A stretch of DNA of 64,000 nt from Bacillus cabrialesii (lineage in GTDB: Bacteria; Bacillota; Bacilli; Bacillales; Bacillaceae): assembly GCF_004124315.2 (NCBI RefSeq), contig NZ_CP096889.1, forward strand, positions 2,091,001-2,155,000. Reading direction: 5' to 3'. Position 1 is the stretch's first letter, and each line of letters begins with the position of its first letter. This document shows positions 34,817 through 42,385 of this stretch, one piece after another. A program made the translations under genes and the position numbers. The notes below the pieces were generated by a model that had not been told where the DNA came from, made no database searches, and saw nothing but the letters and a program-made list of their open reading frames with translations.

Positions 34817-35784
34817 AATTCTTATGCCCACCAGTAAGCCCAGCTCTGTGAAGTGCTGTTCCTGCCAGTGTATAAGAAACTGCTCTCAGAATCGATTTCG
34901 ATCCGTATCTGCTTCTAATCCCATCCATCCCGAGCTTCCTTCTCTTTTCATTATCCACTTAAAATAAACTCAACTACTGGCTAACATCGTCCTTAATATT
35001 TGATAACATAACAGAGATACTTCTCACTGTTTACCCGTAAAACTTATTAAAGAGTATCAAGCAGCATCTATAAATGTCCATCGTGATATTTGTGGGAAGA
35101 TCAATTGTTTTGGATCGATGAAATCAACCGCCAAGATCATCTTTACTGTATCCCATTCCCAGGCAGTGGATATCCCCATTCGATTCAGGTTTCTTTCCAT
35201 CCTCCCTCCTATCCCCCACATTTTAGACAAAGGTCGAACCTTGCAGAGTTTATTTGACACATCTTCATATCTCCAACGTGCAATACCACTTTTCGTTTTC
35301 TTACTCTCCAGGTCAAGCGCAAGCTTACTAAGCAACATATTGTCACCAATACCTACTGTGCACATCAAACCAAATTCTCTCCACATGTTGCTTTATATTG
35401 CTTTGGCCATTTCTTCAGGATCTTCTTTTCCTGCATCTAAAAAAGATTCATGAATTGAATAGGTATGGACACATTTTTCAGGAACAAATCTGTAAAACAG
35501 TTTTGTAATCTCAGTTGAAACTCTGATGAAAAGCTTCATTTGTGGATTTACAATGTGTATTCTTGGATCTTCAGGTATCTCAAATAGTCTCGACCCTGTT
35601 TTGATTCCAAAATCTTTTTTAAGCGCAGGAGAGCAGCTAACACAACACTCCCCTGTTTCTCTACAACGGCAAGATAACATGTTAAAGGATTAAGCCCCAT
35701 TGTTACAGCCGATACAGAAGCATAAAACGATTTCATATCGACACAAAGTATATTCTTTCGTGGAAATTGTGAGTAATCAATCAT
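34815..35784 (-). pseudogene. Y-family DNA polymerase (UvrX/YqjW type), degenerate
   Basis: Former UV-damage repair polymerase broken into frames. The start MIDYSQFPRKNILCVDMKSF (catalytic Asp in CVDMKSFYASV) is intact. A frameshift near 35650 moves the frame to SPALKKDFGIKTGSRLFEIP, which runs to a stop at 35393. The sequence resumes as FGLMCTVGIGDNMLLSKLAL and the helix-hairpin-helix MWGIGGRMERNLNRMGI until 35057. A C-terminal piece (GMDGIRSRYGSKSILRAVSY, then TGGHKN) lies near 34815-34940. Several lesions make it inactive. It is coupled to a dead yolD-like gene upstream, the standard order for this pair. Confidence 0.85.
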
Positions 35785-36110
35785 TGTATGTAACTCCTAT
35801 GATGTTATTCATGTTGATATAAACTGTATTGTCGTTCTGGTCTTTTACGTGAAGCTTTTGTGGTTCAAAATTAATGTAATGTACTCTGCCGGTAACATTT
35901 TCAACGAATCCGTTATTAAATAGCTTGAATTTCAATTCTTTATTAAATTAAAGTGCCTCAGAGACGAGAAGATCCATCTCTTCAATTTGTTGGTCATCTA
36001 AGGATGGCCTTTTCAATTTTTGCTGCATCAATCAAATCTTGTTTAAGCTGGGTCAAATGTTCTGGAAGCATCATTGATGTCCATTTGATTGTTCCTCGAT
36101 CTCTAAGCAT
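35777..36110 (-). pseudogene. YolD-like protein gene, frameshifted
   Basis: Starts MLRDRGTIKWTSMMLPEHLT, the hallmark of YolD-like proteins that precede uvrX-type polymerases. A frameshift near 36000 moves the frame; the remainder is recognisable (RPSLDDQQIEEMDLL, then FNNGFVENVTGRVHYINFEP and IIGVTYND). Its stop overlaps the ATG of the uvrX remnant, as expected for a former operon. A LexA box lies upstream. Confidence 0.8.
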
Positions 36111-36144
36111 ATCGACTCACTCCTTTATTGATCTAATATTAGTG

Positions 36145-36156
36145 GAACAAATGTTC
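36145..36156 (-). promoter_or_regulatory. LexA (DinR) box in front of the dead yolD-uvrX operon
   Basis: GAACAAATGTTC is a perfect match to GAAC-N4-GTTC, the core of the Bacillus SOS operator, 35 bases before the yolD start. Confidence 0.75.
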
Positions 36157-36282
36157 TTTATTCAGGATAAACCAGAACAAAAGTTCGATGTAATTGTTGG
36201 AAATAAAATAAAAGGTCAATACTGATATCCGTAGTATTAATAAAGGAGAGATTCTTTTCGACGAGGGAGAGTGTGATGGCGA

Positions 36283-36618
36283 ATGAAGAAGAGGTTAATT
36301 GGATTTTTGGTCTTAGTTCCTGCTTTGATTACGTCGGGTATAACTTTAATCGAATCAAACAAAAAAGCACCTGAAGAAGTTTTAGAAAGTGCTTGGGATG
36401 AATTTGGTTTATTTAGTTTTCAAATTGGAATAACAGATCCAACAATTACAATTGGCATGGATCAAGCCAAAAGTGAGGCAAAACTCCGTGAATATTTAGA
36501 ACATAATCTGTCAAGAGAAGTAAAGGAAAAATATAAGATTTATATATTCAAAGATGATATAGATAAATTGGAGAAAGAACATCAAGAGTATTTGAAAGCA
36601 AATAACCCTAATAAGTAA
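36283..36618 (+). CDS. Hypothetical exported or membrane-anchored protein
   Basis: 111 residues: an N-terminal hydrophobic segment (LIGFLVLVPALITSGITLI) after a KKR start, no lipobox cysteine, then a hydrophilic alpha-helical domain (DQAKSEAKLREYLEHNLSRE, KDDIDKLEKEHQEYLK). The size and topology are those of small immunity-type membrane proteins in toxin loci, but no family is recognised. GAGGGAG lies 17 bases upstream, which is too far to fix the start with certainty. Shares a bidirectional terminator with the next gene. Confidence 0.6.
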   Translation: MKKRLIGFLVLVPALITSGITLIESNKKAPEEVLESAWDEFGLFSFQIGITDPTITIGMDQAKSEAKLREYLEHNLSREVKEKYKIYIFKDDIDKLEKEHQEYLKANNPNK

Positions 36619-36655
36619 AACGCCCAGCACTTTTATTAAGCTGGGCGTTGTTTTC
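36617..36655. terminator. Bidirectional terminator
   Basis: CGCCCAGC / GCTGGGCG with AAAA on one side and GTTTTC on the other, between two convergent genes. Confidence 0.75.
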
Positions 36656-36660
36656 ATTAT

Positions 36661-37029
36661 TTAAATAGAATTTCTATAAGCATTAATTGCTTCATTTCGT
36701 AACAGCATATTATTTTTGTTAACCATGCCTAAGTTATAAGCTTTTTTGATAATATCTAGTACTTGCGAATCTAATACAGAGAGATTACCTCCTGGATTAA
36801 ATCTTGATTTCCAATAATCTAAAGACTTATTTAGGTCAAGTGAGCTTTTTTTGTTCTCGGGTTTAACTACTTCATTTTTCTCTAGTTTTTCACAGAATTC
36901 ACTAAAACCAATGGATCTACTAGGAGCTGAGTTATTTCCCCCGTATCCTTCTGTAGCCAAGCTACAAAATGCTAAGAACTTTGGGTCTTTAGTTACATCA
37001 TAATTAGAAGTGCTAATCACCTGGTTCAC
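36661..37029 (-). CDS. Hypothetical protein in the toxin-remnant locus
   Basis: 122 residues, soluble, helical C-terminal half (LDSQVLDIIKKAYNLGMVNK, NNMLLRNEAINAYRNS) and a glycine-rich patch (ATEGYGGNNSAPSRSIGF). Start probably GTG at 37029, with AAAGAGA close by. It lies 27 bases downstream of the SMI1/KNR4 remnant, so it was probably part of the same toxin-immunity module. Family not recognised. Confidence 0.5.
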   Translation of the reverse strand: MNQVISTSNYDVTKDPKFLAFCSLATEGYGGNNSAPSRSIGFSEFCEKLEKNEVVKPENKKSSLDLNKSLDYWKSRFNPGGNLSVLDSQVLDIIKKAYNLGMVNKNNMLLRNEAINAYRNSI

Positions 37030-37056
37030 TCTCTTTCAAAATCAATTTTTTGGCTG

Positions 37057-37263
37057 TCAAAGAATGACAGGGCATTCTCCATCTTTCATCTTGTTAGCGT
37101 CAAGACAATAAGGAAATTCATCTACATATTCGATCACTACAAGACCATCTGAAAGGTTATAATATTTTTTTATTTTCATTGGTCTGTTCGACAACTTCAG
37201 CACCGTGAGAATTGAATTTTCTTTATTTTCATCAAAGAAAGTTTTTATTTTCGAATAATCCAT
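37057..37263 (-). pseudogene. Internally deleted SMI1/KNR4 immunity gene (YobK-like)
   Basis: 68 codons, less than half the normal 150. N-terminal MDYSKIKTFFDENKENSIL is joined to NLSDGLVVIEYVDEFPYCLD and ANKMKDGECPVI, which correspond, from memory, to the C-terminal half of YobK. AAGGGTG supports the ATG. The central part and the usual tail are missing, so immunity function is unlikely. It follows the LHH-toxin remnant by 27 bases, preserving toxin-immunity order. Confidence 0.65.
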
Positions 37264-37289
37264 TAAACTTTCACCCTTATTCTTGGTTC

Positions 37290-37517
37290 TCAAATTGCTG
37301 TCCTTCTTCTGAAACTTTTATATTGTTTATCAAGTACTGGATCATTTCTAAAACTCTGTCCCTTCTCTTTTAATCCATGCAAAACATCACTGTACTTATT
37401 GTGCCAGCTTTCAGATATCTCGGGCATATTTCCAGGTTCTTCTTGAATCAAATGATGCAAATTAATTCTAGTCCCATCGTTAGCGTATGAGAATCTCCCT
37501 ATACGAAATTCTCTAGT
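37290..37517 (-). pseudogene. C-terminal remnant of an LHH-nuclease toxin (YobL-like LXG toxin)
   Basis: A frame of about 75 codons closed upstream by TAG and with no start. It reads FRIGRFSYANDGTRINLHHL then IQEEPGNMPEISESWHNKYS and DVLHGL...FRRRTAI. The motif N-L-H-H-L with the following E-P-G, E-I and H-x-K-Y-S is the LHH subgroup of HNH nucleases found at the C-terminus of LXG toxins such as YobL. The rest of the toxin is gone. Confidence 0.7.
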
Positions 37518-37598
37518 CTAGAAGACGATTCTTGAAGAGAGATTGAATAACTGACTGAATTCGGCGACATAGGCGATTATGCGACGTCAAAGGTGGTA

Positions 37599-37633
37599 AT
37601 AAAAAGACCCCCTCACATCTAAAGTGTAGGGTT
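37599..37633 (-). terminator. Terminator of the lipase toxin unit
   Basis: On the minus strand CCCT-CAC / GTG-AGGG arms followed by TCTTTTTATT, just after the 101-residue protein gene. Confidence 0.65.
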
Positions 37634-37640
37634 GTTTTAA

Positions 37641-37946
37641 TTATTTAGTCTTAATACTTCTCAGAAAAGCACTTCTGTTCTCTGTAGCATTTGTCAGCAT
37701 TGTTGCATTTTCGTTAAGCCGTTGTACTAATGCCTCCTTAGCTTTCCCTTCAAATGAAGAGAGTAAAGCAACATACACTTCAGCTATAACCTGTTGAGCC
37801 GAGGAAAGATCTGATGCATTTTTTGCGTCTTCTTTTAGGCTCTGACAATGAGTTTTTAAACTTGAACCTACAATTTTTTTTAATTCCTCATTCTGTTGTA
37901 ACCGTCTGTAAAACTCATCTGCATCCATATTAACTCCATATGGCAA
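37641..37946 (-). CDS. Small helical protein encoded after the lipase toxin (candidate secretion partner)
   Basis: 101 residues, soluble and almost entirely helical (ADEFYRRLQQNEELKKIVGS, SLKTHCQSLKEDAKN, QQVIAEVYVALLSSFEGKAK, EALVQRLNENATMLTNATEN). TTG start with AAGGGGGGG at 7 bases. It starts 14 bases after the lipase-toxin stop, so the two form an operon. Size and helical content are like the WXG100-like Lap/TlaA partners that carry type VII toxins to the secretion machine. I see no WXG motif, so this role is inference. Confidence 0.65.
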   Translation of the reverse strand: MPYGVNMDADEFYRRLQQNEELKKIVGSSLKTHCQSLKEDAKNASDLSSAQQVIAEVYVALLSSFEGKAKEALVQRLNENATMLTNATENRSAFLRSIKTK

Positions 37947-37960
37947 TTTAAATCCCCCCC

Positions 37961-39379
37961 TTACAACCGTAACCAGCTTGCTAATTCATTATCCTTATCT
38001 TTTAAATCCTCAGCCATTTTAACAATAAACTCACTAATATCCTCTAAATCTCTAATCAAATAATGAAGAGAAGCCTCAGTTTGATACTGTTCTTCTGAGT
38101 CATAAAATGCTGCCCCATCTTTTACATAAGGTGCGTGATACAATACAGCTTTATCAACATCGCTTGGATCTAGATCCTTGAATTCTCCTAATCTCTTCCC
38201 GCAAATAGATTTTACGTCATAAACCATTTTGCTGTGATCATGAGGGAATCGTTCAATTGCTTGTTTCTTCGTTTTTAAATCTTCAATAGCTGCCTGTAGT
38301 CGTTTGGCCAGTTCTTTTGCATACTTAGCATCAACTTTAATTGTCTGTCCATTCATACCTGAATAAGATGAGAACGTTTCGATATTCTGGTTATAAACTC
38401 CGTTGCTGCCATCAACGCTCTGGATATTACCATTCTTATCAAATGTAAAGTTAGAATCATTTAAACTATGAGTATCAGGATTCTTTGCAAATGCTTGGCC
38501 ATAGAAGGAAGTAATAAGACTCCCTAAAACACCAGGAATACCTAGAGACGTATTAAGCCGGTTTGCACGATCTTGACGTGCGATGCTAGGGTCTTTCGTG
38601 TATATCGTTGTTCCGTTGTGTCGGTCGTATTCTAAAAACCACCCTGATCCCACCATATCATCAGGATTAATGATTGCTTTGTGATACAGATCAAATTCGC
38701 CATTTCTGATTTTCTTCTGTGTTTCTTCATCATGCAACTTAACAATTGATGGGTTGTTAAAAGCCACACTGTAAATGTTATTATTTACTCCAGCGTATTC
38801 CGCATCTGCTCCCCCAAGTGAGTGACCAGTAGTAGAAATCACTGTGTTAGTGCCAGCATACTTTTTCACTTCATTGGCAACGAGCTTATCACCTTGATCA
38901 AATTGAGATGTCTTAGTGACAATTTTGTATTCTCCGCTCTTAATCATCATCGCTTGTTCCATACTGCCGTTATACTTGGCAATGGCTTTAGAGTTTTCAG
39001 ATGCATCTTTTTTCATTATGTATTGGACTTTCTTTTTCGGGTCTTTCCCCATTACTACGTTGCCGCCATCTGCACTTATAACGTCAGCTTTAATCTGTTC
39101 CTGGTTTGTTCCCTGAAAACCTACAACAACATTTTCGGGTTCTTTTGGTTTTACCCATTTACCTTCTTTTTTCTTGGCTTGGACAAATACGTAAACATCT
39201 AGGCCTGTATCTGGATCTTTTTTGATTTTATCTACGTAAAAAGCTTTCCTTTTATCCTCAGTTATTAAGGGTTTTTTATCTTTATTCGCTCGTTTGAGCT
39301 CCTTATCTCTATAGGTGACAGAACTTAAATAAAAATAAATTTCATCAGATAGATTAGGAATGTCATATTTTTTACTCAT
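37961..39379 (-). CDS. Lipase-domain toxin, TslA-like candidate type VII secretion effector
   Basis: About 472 residues without signal peptide. The N-terminal two thirds is an alpha/beta-hydrolase of lipase class 3 type: oxyanion strand VVVGFQGTN (about 85), nucleophile elbow TTGHSLGG (Ser at about 187), Asp in INPDDMVG and His in PDTHSLND. The last 120 residues are helical (VDAKYAKELAKRLQAAIEDL, YQTEASLHYLIRDLEDISEF), like a C-terminal, 'reversed' LXG-type secretion domain. This order matches the Staphylococcus phospholipase toxin TslA. The ATG at 39379 follows AGGGG by 9 bases. Divergent to a DUF1433 gene, the known immunity family for TslA. Confidence 0.8.
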   Translation of the reverse strand: MSKKYDIPNLSDEIYFYLSSVTYRDKELKRANKDKKPLITEDKRKAFYVDKIKKDPDTGLDVYVFVQAKKKEGKWVKPKEPENVVVGFQGTNQEQIKADVISADGGNVVMGKDPKKKVQYIMKKDASENSKAIAKYNGSMEQAMMIKSGEYKIVTKTSQFDQGDKLVANEVKKYAGTNTVISTTGHSLGGADAEYAGVNNNIYSVAFNNPSIVKLHDEETQKKIRNGEFDLYHKAIINPDDMVGSGWFLEYDRHNGTTIYTKDPSIARQDRANRLNTSLGIPGVLGSLITSFYGQAFAKNPDTHSLNDSNFTFDKNGNIQSVDGSNGVYNQNIETFSSYSGMNGQTIKVDAKYAKELAKRLQAAIEDLKTKKQAIERFPHDHSKMVYDVKSICGKRLGEFKDLDPSDVDKAVLYHAPYVKDGAAFYDSEEQYQTEASLHYLIRDLEDISEFIVKMAEDLKDKDNELASWLRL

Positions 39380-39429
39380 GTACATAGCCCCTGTCCTATT
39401 GTAAAATAAAAGGTGGAAAGGATGGTTTT

Positions 39430-39795
39430 ATGAAGAAACCCATAATTATCCTAATAATAACAATTGTTATTTTAACACTTGGGGGGCTATTTATGAAACA
39501 TAAATATGATGAAAATCAGGAAGCAGAAGCAAAAGCCCAAGAAGTTAAGTTATTTGAGAAAGCAAAAAAAAGAATGACTGACTATCTTGAAGCTAACTAT
39601 AGTAACGTAAATCCAATTAACTTCTCAAAGGATTATGAAATAGATCCAATGGGTGGAATTTCAGTGGAAGGTACATACGGAGAAAAGAAAGAACATTTCT
39701 GGGGGCTATATGATAAAAGCAATGACAAAATAGGCTTGACTAGAATCGATGCTGAACCAAAACCTGGATGCGAAGATAGCGTATGTGAGTATTAA
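39430..39795 (+). CDS. DUF1433 membrane-anchored protein, TilA-like candidate immunity protein
   Basis: 121 residues: membrane helix (IIILIITIVILTLGGLFM) without a lipobox cysteine, a charged helix, and a DUF1433-type domain (MGGISVEGTYGEKKEHFWGL, YDKSNDKIGL) ending in a cysteine pair (PGCEDSVCEY). DUF1433 lipoproteins (TilA) protect Staphylococcus from the lipase toxin TslA at the outer membrane face; this one would be anchored by its helix. AAAGGATGG precedes the ATG. Its start is only 50 bases from the toxin start on the other strand. Confidence 0.75.
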   Translation: MKKPIIILIITIVILTLGGLFMKHKYDENQEAEAKAQEVKLFEKAKKRMTDYLEANYSNVNPINFSKDYEIDPMGGISVEGTYGEKKEHFWGLYDKSNDKIGLTRIDAEPKPGCEDSVCEY

Positions 39796-39802
39796 GTATA
39801 CA

Positions 39803-39832
39803 ACCCCTCACCTTAGAGTAGAGGGGTCTTTT
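39803..39832 (+). terminator. Terminator of the DUF1433 gene
   Basis: ACCCCTC / GAGGGGT followed by CTTTTATG. Confidence 0.75.
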
Positions 39833-39951
39833 ATGCTTTCTCAAAACTCATTAGTATTATCAAAGGATCGGATACTTTTCTTAACCCACTTCAATAGATT
39901 TTTCAAAAAAATGATAATCCACTCTCATTATACGGCAAGAAGGATGGTTTT

Positions 39952-40182
39952 ATGAAGAAATCCATAATTATACTTACTACTCTAGCTATAATAACACTTG
40001 GAGGAATATACATGAAACACCAATATGCCCAATGGGCGGTATTAATGCAGAGGGGTATTTGAACGGTAACAAAGAAAAAGAGTTTTGGGGAATTTATGAC
40101 AAGTCAAATGACACTATAACATCGTCTTATGTTGATGCTAAAGAAAAGCCAGAATGCGAAGATAAGCCATGTGAAGATTAAA
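39952..40182 (+). pseudogene. Second DUF1433 copy, internally deleted and frameshifted
   Basis: Same ribosome site and start as the intact copy (AAGGATGGTTTTATGAAGAAA). It reads MKKSIIILTTLAIITLGGIY, MKHQYAQ, then loses about 35 codons and the frame; the correct frame resumes as PMGGINAEGYLNGNKEKEFW and ends KPECEDKPCED. It is a decayed tandem duplicate of the gene at 39430. Confidence 0.8.
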
Positions 40183-40212
40183 AAGAGGATAAATCATCAA
40201 ATAAACAAAAGT

Positions 40213-40245
40213 GTCCCCTCGAAGAAATTCAAGGGGACTATTTAT
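40213..40245 (+). terminator. Terminator of the second DUF1433 copy
   Basis: GTCCCCT / AGGGGAC followed by TATTTATTT. Confidence 0.75.
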
Positions 40246-40249
40246 TTAC

Positions 40250-40737
40250 TTAAACCATTTTGCCGTACTGACCAGACACATATCGGCGTTTACCGTTATG
40301 AATGATCTCCGAGTATACTTTAGAGTTGTTTGAACCTCTAACAGAACCAGCGATATCAATTGTCTTACTAAGCCCAATTGTGCCTACGTTCTTAGCGTTG
40401 ATTCGGTCAGGTTTGTCCATGATAATTGCAGCATTTGATACACCAACAATTTTAATCTTACCAACTGATTTAATGCCTGAATTTGTGGATTTTGAAGGTG
40501 TGGAAGATGCTTTCTTTCCAAAGGTATCTGTACCATAGCCTTTGTAGTTAAATTGAAGATGTGGCTGATCAACAAAACCTTTCCAGTCTCCTCCCCATTC
40601 AAATCCAATTGACTTAGCATAAGCAATAAATTTTTTGATATCTGCAGCACCGTAGCCATTCCATTTAGTATCAGATTTAGAATAGCCACCAGTTGGTACA
40701 AAGTCTAAAGCCTGACCTACAATGCTACAATGTGATA
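40250..40737 (-). pseudogene. C-terminal fragment of a phage endolysin (M15 L-alanyl-D-glutamate peptidase)
   Basis: A continuous minus-strand frame without start: VGQALDFVPTGGYSKSDTKW, then FIAYAKSIGFEWGGDWKGFV and DQPHLQF, the C-terminal half of an M15-type (CwlK/phage Ply) peptidase with its final Trp-Gly-Gly-Asp and His. A GKKASSTPSKSTNSGI linker and an SH3-like wall-binding tail (GTIGLSKTIDIAGSVRG) follow. The upstream metal motif is damaged at the break near 40735. Confidence 0.7.
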
Positions 40738-41094
40738 TGATTTTATTGTCTGTGAAACATCTTTATTAACATTCTGGCGTTGTTGTGTTTCAGTACCAAT
40801 CGTTTCATAGATAAGCACACCACCCTGTTTTCACCTTATTATTTAGTACGTTTTCGTTGATTTAACAGCGTTTATTCACATTCACAAAACGGTGTTTCAG
40901 GCCAAACTTAGGTCACAGTACGGGTCACAGTTAAGTCACTTTTCTAAGTTTGGATGATAAAACGTAAACTTATTATTATCATACAATTTAACAATATTAC
41001 GATTTGAATTGTATATCTTCCCTTACTTTCGACAATATCAGATAAAATAAGACAAGTTTTTATAACTATTTCACTCACAATTACAAAGTTACCC
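40738..41094. other. Gap between the endolysin fragment and the small RNA
   Basis: The stretch 40738-40850 may still belong to phage-derived sequence (minus-strand LIYETIGTETQQRQNVNKDV). Near 40900-40950 are repeated GTCACAGT words (tandem GGTCACAG). No intact gene. Confidence 0.4.
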
Positions 41095-41123
41095 TTGCAT
41101 TCCTTCACCCGCCATGCTATATT
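41095..41123 (+). promoter_or_regulatory. Sigma-A promoter of the small RNA before csaA
   Basis: TTGCAT (41095-41100), 17 bases, TATATT (41118-41123). Confidence 0.7.
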
Positions 41124-41129
41124 CATATA

Positions 41130-41247
41130 GCGATGAGCTGAATTGTGTAAGCCGATGTACATGCCCTTTGCGGTGCACACGAATGTGGCGTGTGGTGCAT
41201 CGCCTCAATACGCAAAGACGTTTGCCTAAGGCAAACGTCTTTTTTGT
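41130..41247 (+). ncRNA. Putative structured small RNA convergent with csaA
   Basis: A well-spaced sigma-A promoter is followed by about 118 bases without a plausible protein, then a perfect terminator (AGACGTTTGCC-TAA-GGCAAACGTCT, TTTTTT). Inside is a second long stem: GCGGTGCA pairs with TGCATCGC and CAC with GTG (41170-41203). The ending faces the csaA stop, so the RNA is convergent and may overlap csaA mRNA. It might correspond to one of the known B. subtilis Bsr RNAs (BsrC is a candidate), which I cannot verify. Confidence 0.65.
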
Positions 41248-41248
41248 G

Positions 41249-41581
41249 TTATCCGATTTTTGTGCCGTTTGGGACAGGCTGCCCCGGCTGTAATAGGACA
41301 ACGTCGCCCTGGCCGGGAATGCCGCCAAGGACCAGCACTTCCGATTTAAATCCGGCGATCCGGCGCGGCGGAAAGTTGACGACTGCTATGATTTGCTTGT
41401 TGATGAGATCTTCCGGCTGATAGCGCTTCGTGATTTGCGCGCTTGATTGTTTCGTGCCGAACTCTGCTCCAAAATCAATCACAAGCTTAATCGCCGGGAC
41501 TCTTGCTTCAGGAAATTCCTCCGCTTTTACAATAGTGCCTGTTCTGATATCCAATTTCTCAAAGTCCTCAATGACTGCCAT
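41249..41581 (-). CDS. csaA: Secretion-associated chaperone CsaA
   Basis: 110 residues, a tRNA-binding-domain (OB-fold) protein that in B. subtilis acts as a dimeric chaperone for exported preproteins and binds SecA. Recognisable by FEKLDIRTGTIVKAEEFPEA, the conserved NFPPRRIAGFKSEVLVLGGI and PNGTKIG ending. AAAAGGAG precedes the ATG at 41581. The perfect palindromic terminator beyond its stop serves both strands. Confidence 0.95.
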   Translation of the reverse strand: MAVIEDFEKLDIRTGTIVKAEEFPEARVPAIKLVIDFGAEFGTKQSSAQITKRYQPEDLINKQIIAVVNFPPRRIAGFKSEVLVLGGIPGQGDVVLLQPGQPVPNGTKIG

Positions 41582-41645
41582 ATCTATAACTCCTTTTTCT
41601 CCTATTATAAAAGAGATTTCCAAGGTTCGTTTAACCAAAGAACTA

Positions 41646-42365
41646 TCATTTTTTATCCGAATATAAGGTGTTTCGATACAGGCGGGGCGGCATGCCTGTG
41701 CTTTTTGTAAACCATCTGGTAAAAGAAGAAAGGTTTTGAAAGCCCAGCGCCTCGCTCACGACAGTAAGGGTTTCCTTTTTCTCCATCAGCATTCGTTTCG
41801 CTTCCTCAAGGCGAAGATCAGCGATATAGTTCTGCGGCGACTTTCCCGTCTGCTTCTTGAACCAGCTTGAATAGTAGGCTGGGTGGTAATGCTCGATGTC
41901 TGCCAGCTTTTTAATCGTCAGCCGCTCAAATAAATGGCTGTGAATGTAAGCGATTGAGTCGTAGGTATGGGATTGCAGCTTTTCTTTTATGTATTGAACA
42001 AGCATATGCAGCGAGTTTGCTGTGCCGGCTTTTGCTTCTTCCGTCAGCAAATACCTGATTGAAGACCAGAAAGGATCAAGTGCAGCTTCAATTCCCGATC
42101 CTGCATGATACTCATCAATTTTCATCGCATAAAGCGGAACATCCAGTACCAGACATTCATTTCTGCCGATCGAACGGAAACGATGCTCGCACTCCGGCGG
42201 AATATATAAAAACCGATCCGGCTTTAATTTCACCTCGCGCCCCTCCGTCTCAAGATCAATACTCCCTTCAAGCGGAAAAAGAAATTGGCTGTACGCGTGC
42301 TTATGGGAATGATAAAGGCGTGTGTATGTCCGTTTTTCGCAAATAATCTCTTGAAGCGAGTCCAT
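41646..42365 (-). CDS. yobQ: AraC-family regulator YobQ
   Basis: About 239 residues: an N-terminal cupin-type sensor (YHSHKHAYSQFLFPLEGSID) and two C-terminal helix-turn-helix motifs (LADIEHYHPAYYSSWFKKQT, and TVVSEALGFQNLSSFTRWFT). GGAAGGGG lies 7 bases before the ATG. It starts 20 bases after the yobR stop, so yobR-yobQ is probably an operon. Regulon unknown. Confidence 0.9.
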   Translation of the reverse strand: MDSLQEIICEKRTYTRLYHSHKHAYSQFLFPLEGSIDLETEGREVKLKPDRFLYIPPECEHRFRSIGRNECLVLDVPLYAMKIDEYHAGSGIEAALDPFWSSIRYLLTEEAKAGTANSLHMLVQYIKEKLQSHTYDSIAYIHSHLFERLTIKKLADIEHYHPAYYSSWFKKQTGKSPQNYIADLRLEEAKRMLMEKKETLTVVSEALGFQNLSSFTRWFTKSTGMPPRLYRNTLYSDKK

Positions 42366-42385
42366 CAGCAAGCCCCTTCCTTTGG

